A stretch of 64,000 nucleotides of DNA from Brachyspira aalborgi (GTDB taxonomy: Bacteria > Spirochaetota > Brachyspiria > Brachyspirales > Brachyspiraceae): positions 2,314,423 through 2,378,422 of the forward strand of contig NZ_SAXU01000001.1 in assembly GCF_008016455.1 (NCBI RefSeq). Reading direction: 5' to 3'. Positions 35,497 to 44,083 of the stretch are shown here, one piece after another. The notes beneath the pieces were generated by a model. The model saw nothing but the letters and a program-made list of their open reading frames with translations. It had not been told where the DNA came from and did not search any database. A program made the translations under genes and the position numbers. Positions within the stretch are counted from its first letter, which is position 1, and every line of letters starts with the position of its first letter.

Positions 35497-36342
35497 TTAA
35501 AGTTTATTTATTTCGTCTATGGTTAAGCCAGTGATTTCGCTTATAAGGTTAATGTCCAGGTTTTTAGTTTTCATTGATTTTGCCATTGAAAATTCTCTTT
35601 CTTTTATAGCTCCTGATAACTCTTCTTTGTAAAAATATTCATTCCATTCCTTTTTCCTATAAGCGTTTATCAATGGGTCGCTATCGATAAAACTTTTACA
35701 TCTCTTCTCAACTTCTTCAAAAATATTATTCTCTTTTATTAAGTTTGACATATTCTCCCCCTTAAAAAATTTTATCCAACTTGATAATTTTTCTTTATCG
35801 TTATTTAAATTAAATTTCGGTAATTCGATATAATGCAACATGCAATGGTCGGTTAATATTTTATTATGCTTAATTTCTTTCAATAAATAGCAAGAATGAA
35901 AATCTTTAATATCGTTAAATAAAACAAAATCTAAAACATTAATGCTAATCACGGGCGAAAGTTTTGTATAATTTTCCGATTTATTTAAAAGTGAGCTATA
36001 ACTATTTGCCCAATAATAAAGACTTCTACGAATAAAATATTGATTTCCTTGTAATTGAATTTCAATTATAACGGTTTGATTGTCTTCGGTAATGCATTTC
36101 ACATCAACAATTGATTCTTTGCCGTCCAAATATTTTGTAAGGTTAAATGGATTAAGAATTACAACATTATTAAAAGTTTGAAAATTTAAATCAATCATTA
36201 CTCCATTAATGAAGTCTAAAACAATATTTTCGTTTCCTTCGTCAGAAAAAAGATAACGAATAAAGCAGTCGTTTTTTTTATTTAAACTATCAATGGTAAT
36301 AATTTCGTTTTTGCTTTTTTCTAAATATTCAAATTCTTTCAT
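35497..36342 (-). CDS. Rpn/PDDEXK-family nuclease (transposase-like)
   Basis: 281 residues. PD-(D/E)XK nuclease fold of the Rpn/'transposase_31-like' group: FIRYLFSDEGNENIVLDFING at the N-terminus, then the catalytic core IVDVKCITEDNQTVIIEIQLQ (Asp, then E-x-Q) and the family YWANSYSSLL helix. Such genes occur in many copies in host-associated bacteria and have been linked to RecA-independent gene transfer. The C-terminal ~30 residues form a short helical, HTH-like tail (INLISEITGLTIDEI). Stand-alone gene with no inverted repeats seen. Confidence 0.85.
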   Translation of the reverse strand: MKEFEYLEKSKNEIITIDSLNKKNDCFIRYLFSDEGNENIVLDFINGVMIDLNFQTFNNVVILNPFNLTKYLDGKESIVDVKCITEDNQTVIIEIQLQGNQYFIRRSLYYWANSYSSLLNKSENYTKLSPVISINVLDFVLFNDIKDFHSCYLLKEIKHNKILTDHCMLHYIELPKFNLNNDKEKLSSWIKFFKGENMSNLIKENNIFEEVEKRCKSFIDSDPLINAYRKKEWNEYFYKEELSGAIKEREFSMAKSMKTKNLDINLISEITGLTIDEINKL

Positions 36343-36396
36343 AATGATATTATAACAGAATAAATTTAATTTGTCAAAATGATTTTATTATATTTA

Positions 36397-37014
36397 CTAA
36401 AAAATCTTATTATAAAAATGACAATAAGGAGTTGAGTCTTTTTTAGAATAATAATCCTGATGATAATCTTCGGCTTCGTAAAAATTTTTAAACTCTCTTA
36501 AAGTAGTCGCTACATCAAATCCTTTTTCTTTCAAAATATTAATATACTTTTCGGCAATCTCTTTTTCTTCTTCGTTTTGATAAAAAATTGCTGATAAATA
36601 TTGAGAGCCAATGTCCGGTCCCTGTCCGTTTTTTTGGGTAAAATTATGCGTTTCAAAAAATAATTTTATCAAATCTTCGTAAGTCGTTTTATCGGCATCG
36701 TATCCGACTTTAACGGTTTCTAAATGTCCCGTTAATCCCGTGCAAACTTCTATGTAAGTCGGGTTAGCTTTATGTCCGCCTGCATATCCGCTTATCGCTG
36801 AAAATACTCCTTCGGCTTTTTCAAACCAATATTCCACTCCCCAAAAGCATCCCGATGAAAAATAAGCATATTTAGGATTATTTGGCATATTATCATTATT
36901 CATATTATTTTCCTTATTTTCTTTATTAAAATTTATATTGCTATTTTTATTATCGCATGCAAAAGCGAAAGTAGAAAAAATAAAAAGCGTTATAAAATAA
37001 ATCAATATTTTCAT
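36397..37014 (-). CDS. msrA: Peptide methionine sulfoxide reductase A, lipoprotein form
   Basis: Repairs oxidised methionine (S-sulfoxide). 205 residues. The signal peptide ends in the lipobox FAFAC (Cys20), followed by an Asn-rich linker to about residue 46, so the enzyme is exported and lipid-anchored rather than cytosolic. The catalytic GCFWG (Cys56) and the family YEDLIKLFFETHN and GPDIGSQYLSAIF follow. It sits 7 bases after cysE, so it would be transcribed with cysK-cysE, linking sulfur supply with oxidative repair. Confidence 0.93.
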   Translation of the reverse strand: MKILIYFITLFIFSTFAFACDNKNSNINFNKENKENNMNNDNMPNNPKYAYFSSGCFWGVEYWFEKAEGVFSAISGYAGGHKANPTYIEVCTGLTGHLETVKVGYDADKTTYEDLIKLFFETHNFTQKNGQGPDIGSQYLSAIFYQNEEEKEIAEKYINILKEKGFDVATTLREFKNFYEAEDYHQDYYSKKDSTPYCHFYNKIF

Positions 37015-37021
37015 TATAGTT

Positions 37022-37735
37022 TTAACTTAAAGTCACTCTCTCATTTTCTTTTACGGATTTTAAAACTATACAATTTGCTCCAATTATAACATTAGAGCCT
37101 ATTACGGTTTTTCCTCCAAAAATTGAAGCGTTAGCATAAATAGTAACATTATCGCAAACCGTAGGATGTCTCTTTTCATTTTCTAATCCTCTTCCGTTTT
37201 TTAGAGATAAAGCTCCCAAAGTAACTCCTTGATATATTTTTACATGATGCCCAATAATAGTAGTCTCGCCTATAACTATTCCCGTTCCATGGTCTATAAA
37301 AAAGTATTCTCCTATATTAGCTCCAGGGTGAATATCTATTCCCGTTTTTGAATGCGTATATTCCGATATTATTCTTGCCGTTAAATATTGTTTTTGATTA
37401 TAAAATATATGAGATATTCTATAACTAAATACCGCCCGAAAACCTGGATAAGTTAAAATAATCTCTTCATAAGATTTGCAAGCTGGGTCCGAATCAAAAA
37501 AGAATTCCAAATCTTTTTTTAAGATTATTTTAATTTCGTCCAGCCGTTTTATAAAATCTTCCAAATTGGAATTTTTAGAAACTATTTTTAAATAAAGTTT
37601 GGATATATTTTTTTTAGTGTTATTAATATTCCCCGACTCCCGAAAGAAATCGGGGAAAATATAATCTCTAATATATTTTACAATATCTTTTATATCTTTT
37701 TTATTAGGCAATTCTCTAAAAGTTTTTAATTTCAT
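37022..37735 (-). CDS. cysE: Serine O-acetyltransferase
   Basis: Makes O-acetylserine for cysteine synthesis. 237 residues. N-terminal helical domain, then left-handed beta-helix hexapeptides from about residue 145 (GIDIHPGANIGEYFFIDHG-type active-site loop, then HHVKIYQGVTLGAL and HPTVCDNVTIYANASIFGG). The segment RHPTVCDNV carries the catalytic His. It follows cysK by 12 bases on the same strand. Confidence 0.93.
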   Translation of the reverse strand: MKLKTFRELPNKKDIKDIVKYIRDYIFPDFFRESGNINNTKKNISKLYLKIVSKNSNLEDFIKRLDEIKIILKKDLEFFFDSDPACKSYEEIILTYPGFRAVFSYRISHIFYNQKQYLTARIISEYTHSKTGIDIHPGANIGEYFFIDHGTGIVIGETTIIGHHVKIYQGVTLGALSLKNGRGLENEKRHPTVCDNVTIYANASIFGGKTVIGSNVIIGANCIVLKSVKENERVTLS

Positions 37736-37747
37736 AAGAATAAAAAA

Positions 37748-38659
37748 TTAACTCCAAGTATATCTTTCGCCTGTGTCAGGCAAAATTGAAACTATTTTTA
37801 TTTCTTTATTGACTTCTATTTTCTTGCTTAATTCCACAGCTCCGTAAACGCTCGCTCCCGAAGATATTCCGACAAGCAAGCCTTCCGTTAAGCAAATATC
37901 TCTCGCCGTGTTTATAGCGTTATCGTCAGAAACATCTATTATCTCGCTTATAACTTTTTGGTCTAAAATTTCAGGGATAAAGTTTGCGCCTATTCCTTGA
38001 ATTTTATGCGGCGAAGCCTTGCCTTTTGTAAGCAAAGGAGAAGATTCAGGCTCGACTCCTACAACTTTTGTCTGCTTTTTATTATCAACGATATATTTTC
38101 CGATTCCCGTTGCAGTTCCGCCCGTTCCGATTCCAGCGACTATATAGTCAACATCGGGAATATCGTTAAATATTTCGGGAGCGGTATAATTATAATGAGC
38201 TTTAACATTAGATTGATTTATAAATTGCCCAGGTATAACCGAATCTTTTATTTCGTTATTTAATTGATTCGCTCTCTCTACCGCAACGCTCATTCCTCCG
38301 TCAACAAGCTCTAATTTAGCGCCATAATCTTTTATAAGCTTTCTTCTCTCTTGCGACATAGAAGACGGCATAACTATTATGACATTAAGCTTTAAATAAG
38401 AACCTATAGCCGCCATAGCGATTCCCGTGTTTCCAGAAGTCGGCTCGATTATAGTAGAACCTTCTTTTAATTTACCGCTTTCAAATAAATCAAGCAGCAT
38501 TTGTTTGACAGGTCTATCTTTAACAGAACCTATTGGATTGTTTTTTTCAACCTTTCCAAAAAGCTTAATTTTTTCATTTAAATTAAACTTTTTTTCTATT
38601 TTCCCCAATCTAACAATCGGAGTATTTCCCACTAATTCGAGGGTATTGTTATATAGCAT
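37748..38659 (-). CDS. cysK: Cysteine synthase A
   Basis: O-acetylserine sulfhydrylase; PLP enzyme. 303 residues, typical length. PLP Lys47 in PIGSVKDRP, phosphate-binding region PTSGNTGIAMA and GIGTGGTATGIGKY, and the C-terminal LPDTGERY motif. The cysE gene product pairs with it in the cysteine synthase complex; the two genes are 12 bases apart in the same operon with msrA. Confidence 0.96.
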   Translation of the reverse strand: MLYNNTLELVGNTPIVRLGKIEKKFNLNEKIKLFGKVEKNNPIGSVKDRPVKQMLLDLFESGKLKEGSTIIEPTSGNTGIAMAAIGSYLKLNVIIVMPSSMSQERRKLIKDYGAKLELVDGGMSVAVERANQLNNEIKDSVIPGQFINQSNVKAHYNYTAPEIFNDIPDVDYIVAGIGTGGTATGIGKYIVDNKKQTKVVGVEPESSPLLTKGKASPHKIQGIGANFIPEILDQKVISEIIDVSDDNAINTARDICLTEGLLVGISSGASVYGAVELSKKIEVNKEIKIVSILPDTGERYTWS

Positions 38660-38810
38660 TGTTTGCCTCCATAAAAATAAAATTAATTTTGTTTGAAATA
38701 TCTTACATTACTACAAATAAAAATGCAATATGTAATTATAAGTTAAACTTGAAAATTTATTAAAATTTATTACAATAATACATTAATGTAAATGAATAGA
38801 GGTTTATAAA

Positions 38811-39710
38811 ATGAAATTCGTTTCTTTCACAGAATGGAACAATACGGAAGCTATAGGAATTGTAAGCAAGGACAATAAAAAAGTAATTGCCATAAAAGAA
38901 ATTATACATGATTTTGAATATGGCGAAAATCCTATGATTAAATTAATAAAAAATATGAATAAAGATTTATTAAAAACTCTAAAAAATGCAAGCGAAAATT
39001 TTAATAAATATCCCGCTTATTCTATAGAAAATATTCAAATATTATCGCCTATAAGAAAACCTATTCATGATATAATATGCGTTGGAGTAAATTATAGCGA
39101 CCACTTAAAAGAAATTGAAGGCAATAAACTTATAGATAAAAATAATTCTAAAAAGCCCGTTTATTTTTCTAAAAGAGCGATTGAAATAATAGGACTTGGC
39201 GATAAGATTAAAGCGAGATTCGATTTGGATAAATATTTAGATTATGAAGTCGAACTTGCAATTATAATAGGCAAAAAAGGAAAAGATATTTCGGTAAAAA
39301 AAGCGAAAGATTATATATTTGGCTACAGCATTTTTAACGATATTTCTTCAAGAACTATACAAAAAGAACATTCTCAATGGTATAAAGGAAAAAGTTTAGA
39401 TTATTATAGCGCAATGGGACCATGCATAGTTTATAAAGACGATATAAAAGATATTTTCAATTTGGAAGTGAAAAGCATATTAAACGAAGAAGTAAGACAA
39501 TCTTCAAATACAAAATATATGATTCATGATATATATAATTTAGTATCCGATATTTCAAAAGGAATGACTTTAGAAGCGGGCGATATAATAGCTACGGGAA
39601 CGCCTGGCGGAGTCGGTATGTCTTTTAATCCGCCAAAATATATGAAGTCGGGAGATAAAATAGTTTGTCATATAGAAAATATTGGAGAATTAATAAATTT
39701 TGTGGAATGA
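38811..39710 (+). CDS. Fumarylacetoacetate hydrolase family protein
   Basis: 299 residues. C-terminal FAH fold with the metal-binding acids visible in DYEVELAIIIGKKGKDI (about 143-147) and FNDISSRTIQ; the substrate loop KGKSLDYYSAMGPC and GDIIATGTPGGVG are diagnostic. Family members split C-C bonds in dicarbonyl acids or decarboxylate oxaloacetate-like acids; the substrate is unknown. Stand-alone gene 77 bases before the response-regulator gene. Confidence 0.9.
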   Translation: MKFVSFTEWNNTEAIGIVSKDNKKVIAIKEIIHDFEYGENPMIKLIKNMNKDLLKTLKNASENFNKYPAYSIENIQILSPIRKPIHDIICVGVNYSDHLKEIEGNKLIDKNNSKKPVYFSKRAIEIIGLGDKIKARFDLDKYLDYEVELAIIIGKKGKDISVKKAKDYIFGYSIFNDISSRTIQKEHSQWYKGKSLDYYSAMGPCIVYKDDIKDIFNLEVKSILNEEVRQSSNTKYMIHDIYNLVSDISKGMTLEAGDIIATGTPGGVGMSFNPPKYMKSGDKIVCHIENIGELINFVE

Positions 39711-39787
39711 TAATATTACATTTTTTATTTAATATATTTCATTTATTTACGATATTTAAATTAATAAAATTATAAAAAGCGCTTATT

Positions 39788-40813
39788 ATGAATGAAAATA
39801 TTTTAGTCGTAGAATATAGAAACGAACTTATCGAAAAAGTGGTAGATATTTTAAAAGAAAGACATTATAATCCGATTCCAACAAAATCTCGTTCTCAAGG
39901 AATAGTGGCTGCTAATGAAGGCTCGATAGATTTGATAATACTTGACGCGGATATTGGAGATTCTCAAGGATTGCAACTTCTTGAAACTTTCAAAAAAGAC
40001 GAAAAAACTAAAGAGATTCCAGTTATTTTATTAAGCACGCCTTATAGAAAAATGGAGTTTATAGAAGAAGCTATGAGTTTGGGAATTGACGATTTAATTT
40101 TTACGCCTTTTGACGAAATGGAATTTATAGCTTCGGTTAATGGAATATTAAAATTAAGAAAATTATATATTGAAAATAATAAATTAGTTAAGCAAAATAA
40201 CGATATTACTGAAGAATTAAATAATCTTAAAGATGTTTCGGAAGAACATTATAAATCTTATAAAGAAACTCAAAAGAAATATGACGATTTGCTTAATTAC
40301 GATTTGGAAACGGGATTAAATAATAAAAAAGAATTTTATAAACAGTTTAAAAAATTGGTTTTTGAAAGCGTACGGCATGAGGACACGATTATATTATCAT
40401 GTTTTTGTATAGACGGACTCGATAATATAGTAAGCGAATTTGGAATTATGGCGGCGGAAGAGATAATTCTTCAATTTACAAAAGTTTTAAAAAATGCAAG
40501 CAGAGAAGAAGATTTAATAGCTCGTTTAAGCAATAATGAATTTATAGTCGCTTTTAAGAGAATGGATATAAAATTATACGATGAAAAAGTAGAAGAGATA
40601 AAAGGACTCGTAAATAAAAACGAACTCGATTATAACGGAATGGTTATAAAATATACAATCTCGGCGGGAATCTCTTATTCGGCTTACAGGAAAAATTATC
40701 ATTTTGAAAATAATGTAGATAAAGAAATATCGCCCGCTCTTTTGGCTTTGCATAACGCTAAAAGAAGAGGTTTTGCAACGGTATTTACTCATCCAACGGT
40801 AATAAGGCAATAA
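39788..40813 (+). CDS. Response-regulator-GGDEF protein with degenerate motifs
   Basis: 341 residues. N-terminal receiver domain (1-125), a coiled coil (about 135-180) and a GGDEF domain (about 185-340). In the receiver, the usual acidic pair near the start is VVEYR, so it is altered, while Asp53 or Asp55 (LILDADIGDS) could still be the acceptor. The GGDEF signature reads SNNEF (248-252), so diguanylate cyclase activity is unlikely; it may bind c-di-GMP or act as a scaffold. The tsaC-like gene follows after 6 bases. Confidence 0.88.
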   Translation: MNENILVVEYRNELIEKVVDILKERHYNPIPTKSRSQGIVAANEGSIDLIILDADIGDSQGLQLLETFKKDEKTKEIPVILLSTPYRKMEFIEEAMSLGIDDLIFTPFDEMEFIASVNGILKLRKLYIENNKLVKQNNDITEELNNLKDVSEEHYKSYKETQKKYDDLLNYDLETGLNNKKEFYKQFKKLVFESVRHEDTIILSCFCIDGLDNIVSEFGIMAAEEIILQFTKVLKNASREEDLIARLSNNEFIVAFKRMDIKLYDEKVEEIKGLVNKNELDYNGMVIKYTISAGISYSAYRKNYHFENNVDKEISPALLALHNAKRRGFATVFTHPTVIRQ

Positions 40814-40819
40814 AAATTA

Positions 40820-41416
40820 ATGATTATCAATCTTAATAAAAATGATATTGAAAGCGTGAAATATGCAGCAAACGAAGTTATAAAAGTTATTAAAGACGGC
40901 GGAATCGTTATCTCTCCAACCGATACGGTTTATGGAATGCTTGCTAACGCTTTTAATAACGAAGCTATAAACAGAATATATGAAATCAAAGGAAGAGATA
41001 GAGATAAACCTTTTTTAGTTTTGCTTAAAGATGAAAAATCGGTAAAAAGTTTTTGCGATATTCCAATTCCAAATATTATAAAAAAAAATATTCCTGGAGA
41101 GTTAACTTTTATTATGCCAATGTCCGAAAGCGCAAAAAATAAATTTAGCTTTTTAAAATCAACCGTAGCTATTCGCATTCCAAAAGATTATTATATAAAT
41201 ATTATTCTAAAAGAAACTTCGCCGATTGTCGCTCCTTCAGCAAATCTTTCTGGGCAAGGCATTATATATGACGGAGATAAATTAGTTGAAATTTTTAAAG
41301 ATAAAGTAGATTTAATAATAAACGGCGGAATAATAGAAAAAAAACTTCCTTCGACTTTATACGATTCTATTAATAAAAAAGTTATTCGTCAGGGCGAGGT
41401 TTATTTAATGGAATAG
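40820..41416 (+). CDS. L-threonylcarbamoyladenylate synthase family (Sua5/YciO/YrdC)
   Basis: 198 residues. The YrdC fold is shown by ISPTDTVYGMLANAFN, IYEIKGRDRDKPFLVLL and APSANLSGQG. Family role: makes threonylcarbamoyl-AMP for t6A37 in tRNA, although YciO paralogues are less active. The KGR-x-x-x-KPF motif seen here is that of active TsaC/Sua5. It has no Sua5 C-terminal domain, so it is TsaC-sized. Confidence 0.9.
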   Translation: MIINLNKNDIESVKYAANEVIKVIKDGGIVISPTDTVYGMLANAFNNEAINRIYEIKGRDRDKPFLVLLKDEKSVKSFCDIPIPNIIKKNIPGELTFIMPMSESAKNKFSFLKSTVAIRIPKDYYINIILKETSPIVAPSANLSGQGIIYDGDKLVEIFKDKVDLIINGGIIEKKLPSTLYDSINKKVIRQGEVYLME

Positions 41417-41475
41417 TTTTATTTGTGTGAATTGTTTAATTTCTGCCTATTTTATCAATTTTTTCAAATAAAGGC

Positions 41476-41504
41476 TTGACATATTTTTTAATCTATGTTA
41501 TATT
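41476..41504 (+). promoter_or_regulatory. Promoter of the short AAAGC leader (F)
   Basis: TTGACA (41476-41481) and TATATT (41499-41504) with a 17-base spacer. The spacer is nearly identical to that of leader A at 11424. Confidence 0.7.
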
Positions 41505-41544
41505 TTATTGTATTTATAGTTAAATAATAATGTATTATAAAAAA

Positions 41545-41619
41545 ATGAATAAAAATACTGTAATTTTGTTAAGCAAAGCAAAGCAAAGCCATAATTATAT
41601 TTTAAATAATAATTTATAA
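41545..41619 (+). CDS. Short leader ORF F before SpoIID gene
   Basis: ATG at 41545 opens MNKNTVILLSKAKQS, the same start as leader A, passes through a three-unit AAAGC array and stops at 41617-41619 (24 codons). Unlike the other five, no longer frame runs on towards the next gene, 82 bases away, and the ribosome site is weak. It is best seen as a short or decayed member of the AAAGC-leader family. Confidence 0.35.
   Translation: MNKNTVILLSKAKQSHNYILNNNL
41571..41589 (+). repeat. AAAGC tandem array, three units (leader F)
   Basis: Three full AAAGC units preceded by AAGC. The upstream flank AATACTGTAATTTTGTTAAG matches the flanks of arrays A and B, showing a dispersed family in which the number of units varies from 3 to 10. 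Confidence 0.85.
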
Positions 41620-41701
41620 TAGATATATTATTTAAAGAAAAATCATTAATCTTCCGATATTGATATTAAAATTTATATCATTTTTGGAGTATTAAGATAT
41701 T

Positions 41702-42844
41702 ATGAAAATAATTAAATCCTTACTTATCATAGTTTTTTTATTTATTGCGAGCGAATCCGTTTTTGCAACTACTATAAGAGTTCATTTAACCGATGTGAAA
41801 GCGCCTTATACGATTAATATTAAAGGACCTTATAAAGCTTATAATTACAAATACGAAAGCGAAATTGTATCGGCATTGACAAACGAAACGGTTATGGTTG
41901 TCGAGCATAGATTGGGGCTTAAAGTAAATAATGTCGGCATTTATAAAGAAGGAATAGTTTTTGAAACAGCGGACGGATTTATATTAAACGGAAAAGAATA
42001 TTACGGTTCTTTAAAATTTATTCCTTATAAAGGCGATATGATAGCGATAAACGAATTAAATATTGAAGATTATGTTAAAGGCGTTTTGCCTCATGAAATG
42101 TCTCCCGATTGGCCAATCGAAGCTTTGAAATCTCAAGCGGTTGCGGCGAGAACTTACGCTATGTTTCATATATTAAAAAATAATGGCGAGCTTCCTTACG
42201 ATGTTGACAATACTACAAAATATCAAGTTTATAACGGAAAAGAAAAAATTAATTGGACTGTAGAACAGGCGGTTGACAGAACAAAATACGAAATAGCGGT
42301 TTATAAAAATAAAGTTATCGCGACATATTTTAGCGCTTTATGCGGAGGACATACTGACAGCGCAAAAAATGTTTTCGGAACTGCAGTGCCTTATTTGGAA
42401 GGCGTTCAATGTCCTTACTGTAACGCTCAAATCAAAACTTGGACTAACGCTTTAAGCTATAAAGAACTCAATAACGATTTGGCAAATTATTCGGTTAATG
42501 CGGATGAAAAATCTTCTATAGGAATGACTATGGACCCAAAATCTGGCAAAGCCGTAAATATAAAAATTGACGATAACGATATTTCTTCAAGAGATTTTAG
42601 AAGCATTCTCTCGCCAAAATTAGTGCCTTCGCTTAATTTTACGATAAACAAAATTGACAACGGCATTATAATAACGGGAAAAGGAAGCGGACATGGAGTC
42701 GGAATGTGTCAATGGGGCGCTTATGGAATGTCTCAAGTAAAAAAAGATTATGAAGATATTTTAAAATTCTACTATAAAGGAATAGATATAGTAGATTATA
42801 ACAATATAAAATCTCTTGCGCCTGATATTTGGGTAGAAAATTAA
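41702..42844 (+). CDS. SpoIID/LytB-domain protein
   Basis: 380 residues with a signal peptide (cleavage near VFAT, residue about 24), so it is periplasmic. The SpoIID domain is clear: YVKGVLPHEMSPDWPIEALKSQAVAARTYA, with the catalytic Glu in PHEM, then FSALCGGHTDSAKNVFG, a pair of Cys (VQCPYC) and the terminal GSGHGVGMCQWGAYGMS. SpoIID proteins are lytic transglycosylases that cut denuded peptidoglycan. Spirochaetes do not sporulate, so here it is a cell-wall enzyme. It is flanked by leader F and a terminator. Confidence 0.92.
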   Translation: MKIIKSLLIIVFLFIASESVFATTIRVHLTDVKAPYTINIKGPYKAYNYKYESEIVSALTNETVMVVEHRLGLKVNNVGIYKEGIVFETADGFILNGKEYYGSLKFIPYKGDMIAINELNIEDYVKGVLPHEMSPDWPIEALKSQAVAARTYAMFHILKNNGELPYDVDNTTKYQVYNGKEKINWTVEQAVDRTKYEIAVYKNKVIATYFSALCGGHTDSAKNVFGTAVPYLEGVQCPYCNAQIKTWTNALSYKELNNDLANYSVNADEKSSIGMTMDPKSGKAVNIKIDDNDISSRDFRSILSPKLVPSLNFTINKIDNGIIITGKGSGHGVGMCQWGAYGMSQVKKDYEDILKFYYKGIDIVDYNNIKSLAPDIWVEN

Positions 42845-42869
42845 TTTTAATTATAATTAAGTTGAAAAT

Positions 42870-42901
42870 AAAAGCGTTCTGTTATAACGGAGCGCTTTTT
42901 T
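42870..42901 (+). terminator. Rho-independent terminator after SpoIID gene
   Basis: Ten-base-pair stem AAAAGCGTTC / GAGCGCTTTT with one G-U pair, a ten-base loop and a T-run. It starts 26 bases after the stop codon. The rest of the gap to 43216 holds only the promoter at 43133. Confidence 0.85.
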
Positions 42902-43132
42902 ATTAATTTTATTTATAATCACTATAGTATATTTTTAAAAAATATTATCAATATAAAATTCTCCTTAAAATAAAATAACTTATATTATTAAGTATATACA
43001 AATTTATAATTTAATCTATAGATAATTGAAAATATATCAATATTTTATTAGATTTTATACGATAGACATAATTTTATAAATTAATATTTAGATATTTATC
43101 ATTTAAATACTTGTTAAAATTAAAAAAATTTG

Positions 43133-43160
43133 TTGACTTCTTTAAAAAGTTTATTATCTT
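43133..43160 (+). promoter_or_regulatory. Probable promoter of the 43217 lipoprotein gene
   Basis: TTGACT (43133-43138), 16-base spacer, TATCTT (43155-43160). It lies about 57 bases before the ATG. The -10 box is weak. Confidence 0.45.
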
Positions 43161-43216
43161 AAGTATAGAAAATAAATAAAAAAATGTTTGGATTAAATCC
43201 AACGAGGAGAGTTATT

Positions 43217-43666
43217 ATGATTAAAAACAAAGGTATTTTATGTCTATTTGCTATTATAATGACAATAGCGTTATTATCAGTAGCTTGTAAGAAAAAAGTA
43301 ACGGCGCCTTCATTTTCTGAAGGTTCTTCTGAAGAAGTTGTAACGCCTGAAGTGCCTAAACCAACGGAGGGAACTTTTTCTAAATATTCTGGCAGTTATA
43401 TAAGCCAATACAGATATGACAATAACGATGGAAAAGGTGCTTACCAATTTAAAGCTGTATTAGACGGCGATAATGTTACGCTCTATAAAGTATATGTAGA
43501 CAGTGGAAAAGAAGATAAATGGGAAGTAGGAAAAAGAGTTGATGGAACACTTACTATTAAAGGCTCATGGATGACATTTAGCTTTATTATAAACGGAAAT
43601 CAAATTATATTAAATCTTCCATTTTCAGTGCTTCACAGCGAAAAGGTTTATATTAATAAAATCTAA
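43217..43666 (+). CDS. Small hypothetical lipoprotein
   Basis: 149 residues starting at the ATG 43217, chosen because GAGGAGAG lies immediately upstream; an earlier in-frame ATG at 43184 lacks a ribosome site. Signal peptide with lipobox SVAC (Cys24), a Ser/Pro/Glu linker (about 30-55), then a small beta-rich domain of about 90 residues. Function unknown. Monocistronic, with its own promoter and terminator. Confidence 0.8.
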   Translation: MIKNKGILCLFAIIMTIALLSVACKKKVTAPSFSEGSSEEVVTPEVPKPTEGTFSKYSGSYISQYRYDNNDGKGAYQFKAVLDGDNVTLYKVYVDSGKEDKWEVGKRVDGTLTIKGSWMTFSFIINGNQIILNLPFSVLHSEKVYINKI

Positions 43667-43688
43667 TAGTTAGATAAAACGAATTAAG

Positions 43689-43720
43689 AAGACGATGCAT
43701 GAAAATGTGTCGTCTTTTTT
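43689..43720 (+). terminator. Rho-independent terminator after the lipoprotein gene
   Basis: Stem of about 12 pairs with core AAGACGA/TCGTCTT, a four-base loop GAAA and a following T-run. It starts 22 bases after the stop. The rest of the gap to 44083 shows no gene. Confidence 0.88.
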
Positions 43721-44083
43721 ATTTATTCCCAATCCATATTTAAATCGTAATATAATATAGGTTATTCTTTGTTGTCGTCAACAATTATAAGTTTTCTTAA
43801 CATTAGTTTTATTAACATTGTTATATTAATATTAAACTATGATGCCTACAAAATCTTTTCTATTCTTTTTATCAACTTCTTTTATATCATTTAAAATAAT
43901 TTTACAATATTTTTATATCCAATCGTAATTTTTTTTAAATATAAGAACTATTTTAAAAACAATCAAGAACTTCATTTTATTTCTTAATTAAAAAATAAAA
44001 TCAATAAATATTAAAAATTTGTTATCGAAAAGTTTTTTAGTTAATAGGATTATCTTTATTTAATAATTTTTCTTATATAAATA

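Noticed and set aside
43184-43216. Upstream ATG for the small lipoprotein
   Set aside because: No ribosome site; the ATG at 43217 follows GAGGAGAG and gives a normal signal peptide.
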